Notes: a model not told the origin generated them from the sequence alone. DNA of 64,000 bases from Neobacillus thermocopriae (GCF_010975035.1 NZ_JAAIUV010000008.1:1-64000), one strand, 5' to 3'. Shown: positions 22,815 through 34,872, counted from the stretch's first letter. Made by a program: numbers and translations.

Positions 22815-25565
22815 TCATGTATCATTTTCAGCCCGAATTTCAACATAATTAGATGGAGCAGATTCATTTCCAGCAATATCAACAGCGGTCACATAATAAA
22901 TACCATTTCCTGCTTGATAAGATAAGCTCTCACCACTCTTAATGCTAGCAATTTTATTCACTGATTCGCTTACTTGATATACACGATATCCAACAACATC
23001 CTTATCCGACACCGCAGTCCACTTCAACGTATTATTTGCCACACTTACAATCACACTATCCGGTTTCTTTCCGTTATCGGACATCTTGTTGGCACTAGAA
23101 GGAAGAACTTTTTCCCACTTATCTGTATTTGGAATTAACTGGTTCATTTGATTGAAATCCTTACCAACCATCCGTTCAATAAAATCAGGATTTAAAATAA
23201 CACCCGCTTGAACAAATTCATCCGGAGTAGAGTCCATTGCTAAATACTTTTTGTCCCCTATTGTGACGAATTTTCCTTCAATAAGGCTGTCATCAACTTT
23301 TGTTGGAACAGCGTTCACATGAAAATAATCACTTTCAACTAATCCAGCTTTTGAACAAGCCTCAGAAGGCAGTAAGCCTGAAACCGCACAATAATTTCGT
23401 TTTACAATACCTTCAGGCATTTCAAAAGACTCTTTTGGCGCAATTAAGTCAGGTCTTATTTTATATGCCGCATTGATTAATGCCGCCCAAAGATTATTTG
23501 TCCTCTGATTATAGGCCATTCCTGAGCTTTTCAACGATTTTGGCGTATCATATCCAGTCCAAATCCCAAATGTAACGTTAGGATTTGTTGCCACAAACCA
23601 GGAATCGTGAAAATCATTACCTGTTCCTGTTTTTCCTGCCCAATCTGCCTTGAAGGCCAATTTGCTTTTTACTCCGGCGGCTGTCCCATTTTGAATGACA
23701 TCACGCATCATATCAATAGTTAAATAAGCAGTCTGTGGTTTAAACACATCCACCGGCTTAACTTGGTGCTGATAAATTGTTTTTCCATTTTTATCAACAA
23801 TTTTCTCAATTAGATAGGCATCAATAAATTTTCCACCATTAGCAAAGGTACTAAAAGCATTTGTGTTTTCTTCTACTGTTACCCCCGCCTCCATTGCTCC
23901 AAGCGCGGTAGATAGATTGGTATAATCCGGCTTTTTCAAGGACGTGAAGCCCATTTTTTCTAAATATTTTGCTGGCTGCTGCTCAATAATTTGCGTATAT
24001 AATTTTACTGCTGGCACATTATAGGATTTTGCCAAGGCATCCCTTGCTGAAACTAAGCCCCTGTACCGTCGATCATAGTTATATGGCCATGGAGTGCTCC
24101 TGCTTCGATCCAATCGTAATTGAACATCTGGCAGTACGGTTCCTGGTGATGCTATACCAAGTTCAATCGCTGGAGCATACACAAGGAGCGGCTTCATCGT
24201 CGAACCGTTCGGGCGAATGGAACTTGTGGCATGATTTAGTTCTTGTCTGTTATGGTCTCTCCCTGCCACAAAGCTAATAATTTTTCCCGTTTTATTTTCA
24301 ATTAAAGTGGCACCAACCTCAACAGGCTCCATAACATTCATCTTTTCCCCAGTTTCTGGATCGATTTTCTCTTGAAGTTTATCCGGACCGTAATGTTTAT
24401 ACTGATCTTTGACCTGTTGCATCACATCAAATATTTCTTTGTCAATGGTCGTATGAATTTGGTACCCGTTTTGCCGTAAATCATTTCGTGCCATTGCCTT
24501 ATATTTGTAATAAAGGTTTTCATTCTTCCTTACATCCTGTTCAGAAATGCCGTCTTTTTTCGCTAGTACCGTTATTAGAGCATCAATGGCTCGCTTCTCA
24601 ATTTCAACTGTCAGCCAAGGATACTTATCCGTCGAGCTCGGCTGTGGCGCAATAAAATCTTTTGTAATATCATACTGAAGTGCCTCTTGATACTCCTTTT
24701 GATTGATATAGCCACTGGCATACATTCTGTTTAAAACTGTTTTCATTCTTGTTAGCCCTGGTTTTAAATTTGATTTTAGATCCCCTTTATTTGTAAAAGG
24801 TGTGTATCCAAATGGGCTTTGTGGCAATCCGGCAATAAATGCCGCTTGCGGAAGAGTCAATTCGCTTACATCTTTCCCAAATATCCCTTTTGCTGCTGCT
24901 TGAACTCCGGCAATATTCCTACCTGAAGAATTCCTTCCAAAGGCCGCCACATTTAAATACGCTTCCAATATTTCTTTTTTATCAAAAAATTTCTCTAGCC
25001 TTAGAGCAAGTAAGATTTCAATTGCCTTTCTCTGAAAAGAAACTTCGTTTGTTAATATTTGATTTTTGATTAACTGCTGTGTTAAAGTACTTCCCCCAGA
25101 TTGAACGGGAGAGTTCGTTACCTCCTGGTAGAGGGCTCGGAAAACAGCTTTTGGAACGACTCCATTATGCCTGTAAAAGTATTCATCCTCCGTAGCGATC
25201 ACCGCATTAATTAAGTAGTCAGAAACCTGGTCAATTTTAACCTCTTCTCGTTCCAAATCCGACTTAAGCTTTCCTAAATAAACATTATTAGAAAAATATA
25301 ATTCCGACGTTTCTGTATAATTATAAATATCCTTTTTCATACTGTCATAAGAACGGACTGGTTCATCTTTAACGAGAGATGCAAAATAGCCTGCACCGGC
25401 ACCGACCACAAAAGCTCCTCCTAAAATTACGACAGTAAGAAGGAGAAGGAACAAATTCCATAATACTTGATAGGTTATTCGGGCACCTTTTACCGTTTTT
25501 TTATTCGTTATCAAGCCAATCGCACTTTTAGCTTGCTCCAACCACTTCCTCCATTTTTTATTCAT
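22815..25565 (-). CDS. class A penicillin-binding protein (PBP1A family) with FN3 tail
   Basis: Bifunctional peptidoglycan synthase, 916 residues. One membrane helix (about 30-58). The glycosyltransferase 51 domain has ATEDEYFYRHNGV, SGGSTLTQQLIKN and AAFIAGLPQSPF. The transpeptidase motifs are GSTMKPLL (STMK), SYN in AKSYNVPAVK, and KTGTG. After about residue 830 a fibronectin type III domain follows (SVANNTLKWTAVSDKDVVGY through AGNESAPSNYVEIR). Start ATG 25563-25565 has GAGGTGATG before it. Monocistronic between the island and tyrS, where B. subtilis 168 has no PBP as far as I recall. Confidence 0.94.
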   Translation of the reverse strand: MNKKWRKWLEQAKSAIGLITNKKTVKGARITYQVLWNLFLLLLTVVILGGAFVVGAGAGYFASLVKDEPVRSYDSMKKDIYNYTETSELYFSNNVYLGKLKSDLEREEVKIDQVSDYLINAVIATEDEYFYRHNGVVPKAVFRALYQEVTNSPVQSGGSTLTQQLIKNQILTNEVSFQRKAIEILLALRLEKFFDKKEILEAYLNVAAFGRNSSGRNIAGVQAAAKGIFGKDVSELTLPQAAFIAGLPQSPFGYTPFTNKGDLKSNLKPGLTRMKTVLNRMYASGYINQKEYQEALQYDITKDFIAPQPSSTDKYPWLTVEIEKRAIDALITVLAKKDGISEQDVRKNENLYYKYKAMARNDLRQNGYQIHTTIDKEIFDVMQQVKDQYKHYGPDKLQEKIDPETGEKMNVMEPVEVGATLIENKTGKIISFVAGRDHNRQELNHATSSIRPNGSTMKPLLVYAPAIELGIASPGTVLPDVQLRLDRSRSTPWPYNYDRRYRGLVSARDALAKSYNVPAVKLYTQIIEQQPAKYLEKMGFTSLKKPDYTNLSTALGAMEAGVTVEENTNAFSTFANGGKFIDAYLIEKIVDKNGKTIYQHQVKPVDVFKPQTAYLTIDMMRDVIQNGTAAGVKSKLAFKADWAGKTGTGNDFHDSWFVATNPNVTFGIWTGYDTPKSLKSSGMAYNQRTNNLWAALINAAYKIRPDLIAPKESFEMPEGIVKRNYCAVSGLLPSEACSKAGLVESDYFHVNAVPTKVDDSLIEGKFVTIGDKKYLAMDSTPDEFVQAGVILNPDFIERMVGKDFNQMNQLIPNTDKWEKVLPSSANKMSDNGKKPDSVIVSVANNTLKWTAVSDKDVVGYRVYQVSESVNKIASIKSGESLSYQAGNGIYYVTAVDIAGNESAPSNYVEIRAENDT

Positions 25566-25699
25566 AGCATCACCTCTATTAAAATCATTCTCATTATAGC
25601 ATATGGTAGGAACAAAAAATGACAAGGTTCTACATTTCTAAAATTCCCATTTGACATAGGGGCCAATGTATGTTAAAAATGCTGTAAGTTGATATTATT

Positions 25700-25943
25700 A
25701 AAGTTAAAGGCTATGAAGGGAACCGATTTGTAGTTCTTCTATCCCTGTTTATTTAGAGAGGCAGCGGTCGGTGCAAGCTGCTACAAATAGAAGAATGAAT
25801 TACATCCCAGAGCTTTCTCTGTGAAAGGACTAGTAGCAGAGACCGGTTATAACCGTTATTTTGTTTGAGTTGGAGGATTCTATTCCTCAAGCTGGGTGGT
25901 ACCGCGATGATTCGTCCCTGCATGCTGCAGGGGCGTTTTTATT
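25700..25943 (+). promoter_or_regulatory. T-box riboswitch (tyrosine) upstream of tyrS
   Basis: A full T-box leader: stem I with AGAG-type and GGCAGCGGTCGGTGCAAGCT elements, specifier codon TAC (Tyr) at 25801-25803 in GAATTACATCC, the antiterminator T-box AAGCTGGGTGGTACCGCG at 25889-25906, and a terminator CCCTGCATGCTGCAGGGG with T-run (25915-25940). Uncharged tRNA-Tyr should favour the antiterminator and so raise tyrS expression. It fills most of the 398-bp gap between the PBP gene and tyrS. Confidence 0.95.
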
Positions 25944-25948
25944 TTTGA

Positions 25949-27217
<1,269 letters not shown>

Positions 27218-27219
27218 TG

Positions 27220-27262
27220 TAAAAGGATTTTGGGAACTGAATATCCCAAAATCCTTTTTTAT
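27220..27262 (+). terminator. tyrS terminator
   Basis: AAAAGGATTTTGGGA / TCCCAAAATCCTTTTTT stem-loop directly after the stop. Confidence 0.9.
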
Positions 27263-27369
27263 GGGTTATAAGAGAAAATTTTCTATAGGAATAATCAAAT
27301 AGGAAAATGACGAAATAAAATACCTTTTCATACGAATTCATTCATTTATTGTTATAAGCAATAAGAATA

Positions 27370-27407
27370 CAAAAAGGCCTTAACCCTATCGAAATAGAGT
27401 TAAAGCC
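27370..27407 (-). terminator. acsA terminator
   Basis: On the minus strand GGCTTTAACTCTA pairs with TAGGGTTAAGGCC, followed by TTTTT. It is 83 bp past the acsA stop. Confidence 0.8.
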
Positions 27408-27489
27408 GCCTAGATTATAGTTTATTTTCTTTCTAGTCTACAATAATCGTTTACCAAGAATGTGCGATGGTGTTTTCTTTACATTGCTA

Positions 27490-29208
27490 TTAATCTTCCA
27501 TCGTAGAAAGATCGCCGGTTGGCAAGTTCAGCTCCCATGCTTTTAAAACACGTCTCATAATTTTACCGCTTCGGGTTTTTGGCAACTTATCACGGAAATC
27601 AATTTCACGTGGAGCTGCATGAGCGGCCAGACCTTTTTTCACAAATTGCCGAATATCCTCTTTGAGCTCTTCTGAAGGCTCATAACCTGCACGCAATGCA
27701 ACAAACGCTTTAATAATTTCCCCGCGGACCGGATCTGGCTTTCCAATAACACCTGCTTCTGCCACAGCCGGATGTTCAACGAGCTTGCTTTCTACTTCAA
27801 ACGGTCCTACCCGTTCACCCGATGTCATGATGACATCATCGACACGACCTTGGAACCAGAAATACCCATCTTCATCCATGTAGGCAGAATCTCCAGAAAC
27901 GTACCAGTCGCCTGGCATGAAGTAAGATTCATATTTCTCTGGATTGTTCCAGATCGTATGCATCATGGATGGCCAGCCTTTCTTAATAGCAAGATTCCCC
28001 ATTCGATACGGAGGAAGTTCATTTCCTTGATTATCAACGATTGCTGCAACTACACCCGGAATTGGTTTCCCCATCGAACCAGGCTTAATTTCCATACAAG
28101 GGTAGTTACTAATCAGCTGAGCACCCGTTTCTGTCATCCACCAGTTATCATGAATTCGCTTATTAAATACTTTCGCTCCCCATTTCACTACTTCAGGATT
28201 TAATGGTTCACCTACACTTAAAATATGACGAAGGCTGCTTAAATCAAATTGTTTAACCAGCTCATCTCCTGCTCCCATTAACATACGGAAGGCTGTCGGC
28301 GCACTGTACCACACTGTTACTCCGAAATCCTCAATCGTTTGGTACCAAGCTTCAGGGCTGAAACGTCCACCCACAATCACATTTGACGTTCCTGTCAGCC
28401 AAGGTCCGAAAATTCCATAAGATGTTCCAGTCACCCAGCCAGGGTCTGCCGTACACCAATAAACATCATCTTCTTTTAAGTCTAGTACCCATTTTGCCGT
28501 TTGATAATGTTGAATCATTGCATTATGTACATGCAGTACTCCTTTTGGCTTGCCGGTAGAACCAGAGGTATAATGGAGAATCAGTCCGTCCGTTCTTTCA
28601 ACCCACTCAATTTTAAGCTCTTTACTTGCTTTTTCAAATTTCTCCAGAAAGTCAATAATTTGGCCGTTTTCTTCTACGTTTTTTCCGACTACGAAAATAT
28701 GCTTTAATGCCGGTAAGTCTTGTACTGGAACACGCTCTAATAACTCTGGTGTTGTCACTAATACTTTTGCTTCACTGTCTTGCAAACGGTCTCTGACTGC
28801 CCCTTCCATAAACGCCTCAAACAAAGGACCAACTATAGCTCCAAGTTTAATTGCACCCAGTACTGTAAAGTAAAGTTCTGGAGAACGGGGCATGAAAATA
28901 AATACACGATCTCCCTTTTCTACATCCCCATAATTTTTTAATACATTTCCCGCTTTGTTCGAAAGTTCTTTCATTTCCTTGAAGGTATACTTTTCATTTC
29001 TCGAAGCGTCACGATAATATAGGGCTACCTTGTTTTTTCGGAACGTGCTTGCATGTCGGTCAATCGCTTCATAAGCCATATTCATTAGACCGGTTTCACT
29101 CCAAGTGAATGCTTTTTCAGCCTCTTTCCAGTCAAAGTTCTTATAGGTTTCTTCATAATTTTTTAAATTATAATCACCTTGAACAACTGGTAACGCTTCC
29201 ACTTTCAT
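27490..29208 (-). CDS. acsA: acetyl-CoA synthetase AcsA
   Basis: AMP-forming acetate activating enzyme, 572 residues. LILHYTSGSTGKPKGVLHVH is the P-loop. WCTADPGWVTGTSYGIFGPW, DNWWMTETGAQLI, YVSGDSAYMDEDGYFWFQGR and LPKTRSGKIMRRVLKAWE follow. The Lys in SGKIMRR is the residue that AcuA acetylates in B. subtilis to switch the enzyme off. Start ATG 29206-29208 with AAAGGGGGAGA. Divergent from acuABC with a cre site in the gap. Confidence 0.97.
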   Translation of the reverse strand: MKVEALPVVQGDYNLKNYEETYKNFDWKEAEKAFTWSETGLMNMAYEAIDRHASTFRKNKVALYYRDASRNEKYTFKEMKELSNKAGNVLKNYGDVEKGDRVFIFMPRSPELYFTVLGAIKLGAIVGPLFEAFMEGAVRDRLQDSEAKVLVTTPELLERVPVQDLPALKHIFVVGKNVEENGQIIDFLEKFEKASKELKIEWVERTDGLILHYTSGSTGKPKGVLHVHNAMIQHYQTAKWVLDLKEDDVYWCTADPGWVTGTSYGIFGPWLTGTSNVIVGGRFSPEAWYQTIEDFGVTVWYSAPTAFRMLMGAGDELVKQFDLSSLRHILSVGEPLNPEVVKWGAKVFNKRIHDNWWMTETGAQLISNYPCMEIKPGSMGKPIPGVVAAIVDNQGNELPPYRMGNLAIKKGWPSMMHTIWNNPEKYESYFMPGDWYVSGDSAYMDEDGYFWFQGRVDDVIMTSGERVGPFEVESKLVEHPAVAEAGVIGKPDPVRGEIIKAFVALRAGYEPSEELKEDIRQFVKKGLAAHAAPREIDFRDKLPKTRSGKIMRRVLKAWELNLPTGDLSTMED

Positions 29209-29350
29209 TAAATCTCCCCCTTTGTTGTATTTGAGAATATTATAGTACAAACTTACACTATTCACAATTTTTAAAAAATATTTTTTCTAAAAATTACTAT
29301 TTTCCTATTTACAGTAAAACATACAGCCTGTTCATTTTAAGAAAATTTTG

Positions 29351-29364
29351 TGAAAACGCTTTAA
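29351..29364. promoter_or_regulatory. cre site between acsA and acuA
   Basis: TGAAAACGCTTTAA matches 13 of 14 positions of the cre consensus (last-but-one base differs). It overlaps the likely -35 zone of acuA and lies 143 bp from acsA, so CcpA should repress acu, and probably acs, on good carbon sources as in B. subtilis. Confidence 0.75.
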
Positions 29365-29380
29365 AAAAATAAACTTTATG

Positions 29381-29386
29381 TATAAT
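29381..29386 (+). promoter_or_regulatory. acuA promoter -10
   Basis: TATAAT at 29381-29386 with a poor -35 overlapped by cre. Start of transcription near 29393 rules out the longer acuA frame beginning at 29391. Confidence 0.6.
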
Positions 29387-29426
29387 AGAATTGAAATGTA
29401 ATAGATTTTTTCCAGGCGGTGACCAA

Positions 29427-30059
29427 ATGGAGCATAAAAAAACTTATAATGCGAAGGAATTAAAAACTCCCTATGGAACATTAATTATAGAAGGTCCTAT
29501 TTCTTCTGATAAAATTGCGAGCTATGAATTTCATAAAGACTTGGTAGCCTTTCGACCACCAGATCAGCAACATAAGGCATTAATTGAAATTGCTAATCTT
29601 AACGAAGGAAGAATTATTATTGCTCGTCATCAGAATACAATTGTGGGCTATGTCACATTTTTATACCCTGACCCACTAGAACGATGGTCGGAAGGAAAAA
29701 TGGATAATTTAATCGAATTAGGTGCAATTGAAGTCATTCCACAATTTAGAGGTTGTTCGGTCGGTAAAAACCTTCTCATTGTATCCATGATGGACGATGC
29801 TATGGAGGATTACATTATAATCACAACGGAATATTATTGGCATTGGGACCTAAAAGGAACTGGATTAAATGTGTGGGAATATCGAAAAGTCATGGAAAAA
29901 ATGATGAATGCCGGAGGGCTAGAATGGTTTGCAACGGATGACCCAGAAATATGTTCCCATCCAGCCAATTGCTTAATGGCTAAAATCGGAAAACGTGTGG
30001 ATACTGAGTCCATTCAAAAATTCGACCGCCTACGGTTTATGAACCGTTTCATGTATTAA
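29427..30059 (+). CDS. acuA: protein acetyltransferase AcuA
   Basis: GNAT-family enzyme of 210 residues that acetylates and inactivates AcsA. The acetyl-CoA-binding segment is LIELGAIEVIPQFRGCSVGKNL, with the usual R/Q-x-x-G-x-G/A variant R-G-C-S-V-G-K. Starts MEHKKTYNAKELKTPYG after GGCGGTGACC. First gene of acuABC; 27 bp to acuB. Under cre/CcpA control. Confidence 0.95.
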   Translation: MEHKKTYNAKELKTPYGTLIIEGPISSDKIASYEFHKDLVAFRPPDQQHKALIEIANLNEGRIIIARHQNTIVGYVTFLYPDPLERWSEGKMDNLIELGAIEVIPQFRGCSVGKNLLIVSMMDDAMEDYIIITTEYYWHWDLKGTGLNVWEYRKVMEKMMNAGGLEWFATDDPEICSHPANCLMAKIGKRVDTESIQKFDRLRFMNRFMY

Positions 30060-30086
30060 GGCGACCTGAACGCGAGGTGATATAAA

Positions 30087-30734
30087 ATGATAGTGGAAGA
30101 AATTATGAAGTCGGATGTAGCTACACTTTCTCCAACTGATACCATTGCAGATGCGATGGCGTTAATGGAGTTAAGAAAAATCCGTCACATTCCCATTATT
30201 AACAATGAGCAACATTTGGTGGGGCTTGTAACAATTGCAAAAATTAGAGAAGCCACCCCATCCATTTTTCACGCGAATGAACATCCAGAAATATTAAAAA
30301 AGCCGTTGGAAACAATTATGGAAAAAAACGTTATTACCGGCCATCCTCTCGATTTCGTAGAAGAAACTGCTGCCCTTTTCTATGAGCATAAAATTAGCTG
30401 TATACCCATTATTAATAATAGAAAGCTAGTCGGAATTGTAACGGAAACGGATTTATTGCGGACGATGATCGAGTTAACGGGTGTCCATCAACCTAGTTCA
30501 CAAATTGAAATCCGAGTTCCAAATATTTCAGGTGTCCTATGTGAAATTGCCGGAATAATCCGGAATCGACATGCCAATATTTTAAGTGTCCTAGTTTATC
30601 CGGATAAAAAGGATGATCAATACAAAATTCTCGTCATCAGGCTACAAATGATGAATCCAACAGGCCTAATACAAGAATTGAAGGATGCGGGTTATCAAGT
30701 TTTATGGCCGAATCTTCCGGGGATTTCTCAATGA
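30087..30734 (+). CDS. acuB: acetoin/AcsA-control protein AcuB (two CBS + ACT)
   Basis: A 215-residue protein with paired CBS domains (about 1-130; [40 protein letters not shown]) and an ACT domain (about 138-215; [20 protein letters not shown]). CBS pairs bind adenosyl nucleotides. Its exact role is not established, but the gene is always between acuA and acuC. The TGA overlaps the acuC ATG by 4 bp. SD is GAGGTGATA. Confidence 0.93.
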   Translation: MIVEEIMKSDVATLSPTDTIADAMALMELRKIRHIPIINNEQHLVGLVTIAKIREATPSIFHANEHPEILKKPLETIMEKNVITGHPLDFVEETAALFYEHKISCIPIINNRKLVGIVTETDLLRTMIELTGVHQPSSQIEIRVPNISGVLCEIAGIIRNRHANILSVLVYPDKKDDQYKILVIRLQMMNPTGLIQELKDAGYQVLWPNLPGISQ

Positions 30735-31903
30735 AAGACCGTTGCTGCTTTATTTTTTCAGAGGATTTGCTGAACTATAAATTCAGCAACCATCATCCTT
30801 TTAACCAACTCCGGCTTAAACTAACTGTAGACTTACTAAAGAAAATGAGCGCGTTAGATACAGATCATATCATCCCTCCTAGAATGGCAACAGATGAAGA
30901 GTTAACCCTCATCCATGATCCAAGCTATATTGAAGCAGTCAAAAAAGCTGGCCGAGGACAACTTCCAAAAGAAATTGCGGAAAACTATGGACTAGGGACT
31001 GAAGATACCCCCATATTTCCGAACATGCATGAAGCTAGTGCCCTTCTCGTTGGAGGCACACTTACTGCTGTTGATCAGGTTATGACAGGAAAAGCACTTC
31101 ATGCTCTTCATTTAGGGGGAGGTCTCCATCATGGATTTCGTGGAAAAGCCTCAGGATTTTGCATATATAATGATAGTTCCGTAGCCATTAAATATTTACA
31201 AGAAAAATATAATGCCCGTGTATTATATGTGGATACCGATGCGCACCACGGAGATGGTGTTCAATGGTCTTTTTATGATGACCCAAATGTATGCACTTTA
31301 TCAATTCACGAAACTGGGCGCTATTTATTTCCTGGGACCGGGAACATTAATGAAAGAGGTCAAGGAGCCGGTTATGGCTTTTCATTTAACATTCCTGTCG
31401 ATGCGTTTACGGAAGATGAATCATGGCTTTATGTCTACACACATGCACTCCAAGAAGTTGCTGATTTTTTTAAACCAGATGTCATTCTCACCCAAAATGG
31501 TGCAGATTCTCATTATTACGATCCCTTATCTCATTTATCTGCCACTATGAAAATCTACCGTGAAATTCCTAAGCTGGCACATCAAATCGCCCATCAATAT
31601 TGCGGTGGCAAATGGATTGCCGTTGGAGGAGGAGGCTATGATATTTGGCGAGTGGTTCCTCGGGCATGGTCACTTATTTGGTTAGAGATGACTGAAAACT
31701 CAGGATGTTTCGGCGATTTACCGAAAGCTTGGATCAACCAATGGCAAAATGCTGCACCAGTGGAATTACCAAAACAATGGGACGATCCTGATGGGATTTA
31801 TCCTCCAATTCCACGGAAGGCTGAAATAACAGAGAAAAACTTACTCACACTTGAAAAAGCATTATATCCGATTCGACAACATCAAAAAAACAAAATGTTA
31901 TAA
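30731..31903 (+). CDS. acuC: histone-deacetylase-family protein deacetylase AcuC
   Basis: A 390-residue zinc deacetylase that removes the acetyl group from AcsA and restores activity. The catalytic region is [20 protein letters not shown] with Asp-His zinc ligands; [20 protein letters not shown] and [15 protein letters not shown] follow. It starts [14 protein letters not shown] at the ATGA overlap with acuB, so translation is coupled. It ends in a bidirectional terminator facing ccpA. Confidence 0.96.
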   Translation: MKDRCCFIFSEDLLNYKFSNHHPFNQLRLKLTVDLLKKMSALDTDHIIPPRMATDEELTLIHDPSYIEAVKKAGRGQLPKEIAENYGLGTEDTPIFPNMHEASALLVGGTLTAVDQVMTGKALHALHLGGGLHHGFRGKASGFCIYNDSSVAIKYLQEKYNARVLYVDTDAHHGDGVQWSFYDDPNVCTLSIHETGRYLFPGTGNINERGQGAGYGFSFNIPVDAFTEDESWLYVYTHALQEVADFFKPDVILTQNGADSHYYDPLSHLSATMKIYREIPKLAHQIAHQYCGGKWIAVGGGGYDIWRVVPRAWSLIWLEMTENSGCFGDLPKAWINQWQNAAPVELPKQWDDPDGIYPPIPRKAEITEKNLLTLEKALYPIRQHQKNKML

Positions 31904-31909
31904 ATAGAA

Positions 31910-31942
31910 ACAGGTCGGCGCCATAGCCGACCTGAATTTTTA
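31910..31942. terminator. bidirectional terminator acuC / ccpA
   Basis: AGGTCGGC / GCCGACCT with 5-nt loop, followed by TTTTTATT on the plus strand and CTATTTATAAC on the other. It touches the ccpA stop. Confidence 0.85.
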
Positions 31943-32944
31943 TTCTTTTGTTGATTGGCGGTGTTCAATACGATGTGGTAACACTACAATATGATCTGTA
32001 ACTTTTTCTTTATTCATGAGCTTTGTCAAAAGACGCATCGCAACTGCACCAATATCATATAACGGTTGGACAATGGTAGTCAGTTGTGGACGAACCATCA
32101 AAGAAAGTCTTGTGTTATCAGAGGTGATAACTTCAAAATCATCTGGTATACGATAACCTTTATCTTCAGCACCATGGACAACACCAAGTGCCATTTCATC
32201 AGCACCGACAAGAATGGCAGTTGGCCTGTTAGGAAGCTCTAACAGCTTTTCAAAAGCTTCGATTCCAGAATCATACGAATAATCCCCTTCAATGATGAAT
32301 TCTTCATTAAATGGAATATTGGCTTCTGCTAGTGCTTTTTTATATCCATTTAACTTTTTACTGGTTATATCAGGTTCATAAAGCGGCCCGATTACAAAGG
32401 CAATATGCTTATGACCACGATCGATAAATTCCTTTACTGAGTCATATGTTGCCTGTTCATAATCAATATTTACGGATGGAATTTTTTCTGATTCTTCAAT
32501 GGACCCTGCTAGAACAATTGGAACAGGAGATTTTTCAAATTCTGCTACATGATCAGGAGTGATATTTCCACTCATGAAGACAATTCCGTCTACCTGCTTA
32601 CCTAGCATGGTATTGAATAAATGCAATTCCTTATCCTTGTTTTGATCAGAATTGCTTAAAATGATATTGTATTTATACATCGTTGCAATATCTTCAATTC
32701 CTCGAGCCAATTCTGCAAAAAAGATATTAGAAATATCTGGTATTATCACACCAACTGTTGTTGTTTTTTTACTTGCTAATCCTCTAGCTACTGCATTTGG
32801 GCGATACCCTAATCTTTCAATAACTTCTAATACCTTTTTACGGGTAACCGGCTTTACATTGGGATTCCCATTCACTACACGGGAAACCGTTGCCATTGAA
32901 ACATTCGCTTCACGGGCAACATCATAAATTGTAATATTATTCAC
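31940..32944 (-). CDS. ccpA: catabolite control protein CcpA
   Basis: LacI-family master regulator of carbon catabolite control, 334 residues. The N-terminal HTH and hinge [58 protein letters not shown] are near-identical to B. subtilis CcpA as I recall it. The periplasmic-binding-like core ends with [21 protein letters not shown] take GTG 32942-32944 as start: AGGAG is 10 nt upstream, whereas a GTG three codons earlier is only 1 nt from it. Binds the cre sites at ackA and acsA/acuA in this same window. Confidence 0.97.
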   Translation of the reverse strand: MNNITIYDVAREANVSMATVSRVVNGNPNVKPVTRKKVLEVIERLGYRPNAVARGLASKKTTTVGVIIPDISNIFFAELARGIEDIATMYKYNIILSNSDQNKDKELHLFNTMLGKQVDGIVFMSGNITPDHVAEFEKSPVPIVLAGSIEESEKIPSVNIDYEQATYDSVKEFIDRGHKHIAFVIGPLYEPDITSKKLNGYKKALAEANIPFNEEFIIEGDYSYDSGIEAFEKLLELPNRPTAILVGADEMALGVVHGAEDKGYRIPDDFEVITSDNTRLSLMVRPQLTTIVQPLYDIGAVAMRLLTKLMNKEKVTDHIVVLPHRIEHRQSTKE

Positions 32945-33134
32945 TTGTAACACTCTCCTAAATACGAACCTTATTTTTCTTTATTTTGCAGCAGTAATGA
33001 AAAATTACTCATGTCCAAAATTAATTTTATTTCGATTTATTTGTGAGATTTTATTCCATCTAAATCATGTATTTAATGATACGACAATAAGGGAAAAGCC
33101 GCAATTATCTTGAGCAATAAAATTCATTGAACCT

Positions 33135-33170
33135 GAAAAAACCCTCTGCATATAAATTGCAGAAGGTTTT
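33135..33170 (-). terminator. aroA terminator
   Basis: AAAACCTTCTGCA / TGCAGAGGGTTTTTTC hairpin, T-run on the minus strand. The 236-bp gap down to ccpA is otherwise plain AT-rich sequence with ccpA's promoter presumably within. Confidence 0.85.
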
Positions 33171-33180
33171 CTCATTTAGT

Positions 33181-34257
33181 TTACACCCGTACGAAATTGG
33201 ATGCAAGAAGCTCATTATAAAAATGGTCGAATTGTTCAAGGTTCATTTGCTGTTGTGCATCGGATAAAGCAACACGCGGTTCTGGATGAACCTCTGCCAT
33301 CACTCCATCTGCACCAATGGCGATTGCTGCTTTGGCAGCAGGTAATAGTAAATCTCTTCTACCTGTTGAATGAGTCACATCAACCATAACAGGTAAATGC
33401 GTTTCTTGTTTTAAAATTGGCACTGCTGAAATATCAAGTGTATTTCTTGTGGCTCTTTCATACGTTCTAATACCACGCTCACACAAGATGATTTGTCCAT
33501 TGCCTTGAGCCATAATATATTCAGCCGCATTGATAAATTCTTCGATCGTTGCTGCAAGACCGCGTTTTAATAAGACAGGTTTATTTACTGCCCCTGCAGC
33601 TTTTAGTAATTCGAAGTTCTGCATATTTCGAGCACCAATTTGAATCACATCAATATAATCAATGGCCATCTCGATATCAGCTGGGTTAACAATTTCACTT
33701 ATGACAGCCATATCAAACTCATCTGCCACACGTTTTAATATTTTTAACCCTTCTACTCCTAAACCTTGGAAGTCGTATGGGGAAGTTCTTGGCTTATAAG
33801 CTCCGCCTCGTAATAGTTTTAATCCCTTTTCCTTCATGGCTTTCGCCACAGTAGCGACTTGCTCATAGGATTCCACCGCACATGGACCGAAAACAAAGTG
33901 CTGTTTGCCGTCCCCGATCAGCTCGCCCTTTACGTTTACAATGGTATTTTCTTTCTTCTTTTTCCTAGAAACTAATAATGCCTTCTCATGATCATCTTTT
34001 TGTAAGTTTAAGCTTGCTTTAAAAATCTCTTTAAAGATGTGATCGATGGTTGAGTTTTCAAATGGTCCATCATTATGTTCCTTAATTTTATCAAGCATAA
34101 TTCGCTCACGGACTGGATCGTAGCGGTAAACTCCTTGGCTTTCTTTTACACGCCCAATCTCTTGGACGAGTCGAGCTCTTTCATTGATTAACCTCAACAG
34201 TTCCAAGTTTAGTTCATCTACGCGGTCTCTTAATTGATCTAATTCACTTTTGCTCAT
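33181..34257 (-). CDS. aroA: bifunctional DAHP synthase / chorismate mutase (Bacillus AroA)
   Basis: First step of the shikimate pathway. The 358-residue protein has an N-terminal AroQ chorismate mutase domain (about 1-90; [31 protein letters not shown]) that senses chorismate/prephenate, fused to a type I-beta DAHP synthase. The latter contains [48 protein letters not shown] and [19 protein letters not shown]. The name follows B. subtilis; in E. coli aroA means EPSP synthase. Single gene. Confidence 0.96.
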   Translation of the reverse strand: MSKSELDQLRDRVDELNLELLRLINERARLVQEIGRVKESQGVYRYDPVRERIMLDKIKEHNDGPFENSTIDHIFKEIFKASLNLQKDDHEKALLVSRKKKKENTIVNVKGELIGDGKQHFVFGPCAVESYEQVATVAKAMKEKGLKLLRGGAYKPRTSPYDFQGLGVEGLKILKRVADEFDMAVISEIVNPADIEMAIDYIDVIQIGARNMQNFELLKAAGAVNKPVLLKRGLAATIEEFINAAEYIMAQGNGQIILCERGIRTYERATRNTLDISAVPILKQETHLPVMVDVTHSTGRRDLLLPAAKAAIAIGADGVMAEVHPEPRVALSDAQQQMNLEQFDHFYNELLASNFVRV

Positions 34258-34486
34258 CTTTTTCCCCGTCCTTCCATCTTAGTAAAATTAAGTTAGCTCT
34301 CTTACATACAAAATTTATAAAAATAAAAATATTTTATAATTAGGGACTATTATAACTGAAAACACAACCCTCTTCAATAATTAAACGCTTTTAAGCACTA
34401 AAGTATTTTCCTGTTTATTTGGTTACTTTATTCACATCTAAGCCATATTGTGTGTATTTTGCAAAAATTTCTCCTGTATGTTTTAA

Positions 34487-34819
34487 TTAATGTTCACCAT
34501 TAATAGCTTGTTCTAAAGACTTCTTCGTTATTTTCCAATGAGACGCATTCCATTCAGCTTTTCCAGTTGAAAATAAAATTGCCTGAGGAGATTCATGTTT
34601 AATCGCAAATTTTTCTGCAATTTCATTTGATAATGGTCGTGCCTCCTGTACAGCCAAATAATAAGCTGGAATGGATGGATTTTCCTTAGAAAATTTTTCA
34701 TATTCATTATAGGCTTCTTGGCTAATTGGACATGTTAAACTGTGCTTTAGAAGATAAAATGTTTCTTCTTTTGTTAATACTTCCTCAAATTGTTCAATCG
34801 TATCAATTTTTTTAATCAT
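34487..34819 (-). CDS. ytxJ: bacilliredoxin-like protein YtxJ (BrxC)
   Basis: A 110-residue thioredoxin-fold protein with a single-cysteine active site LLKHSLTCPISQEAYNEYEK (motif TCPIS). Family proteins de-bacillithiolate partner proteins. It also has SPQAILFSTGKAEWNASHWK, the conserved C-terminal end. It is the third gene of ytxG-ytxH-ytxJ, but a hairpin terminator sits between ytxH and ytxJ, so some transcripts may stop early. 34258-34486 holds nothing recognisable. Confidence 0.9.
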   Translation of the reverse strand: MIKKIDTIEQFEEVLTKEETFYLLKHSLTCPISQEAYNEYEKFSKENPSIPAYYLAVQEARPLSNEIAEKFAIKHESPQAILFSTGKAEWNASHWKITKKSLEQAINGEH

Positions 34820-34833
34820 CTTATAAGCCCTCC

Positions 34834-34872
34834 CAAAAAAATAAATGGTGAAGTCATTTTATCACTTCACCT
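34834..34872 (-). terminator. internal terminator between ytxH and ytxJ
   Basis: GGTGAAGT / ACTTCACC with a 9-nt loop, then ATTTATTTTTTT on the minus strand. Confidence 0.75.
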
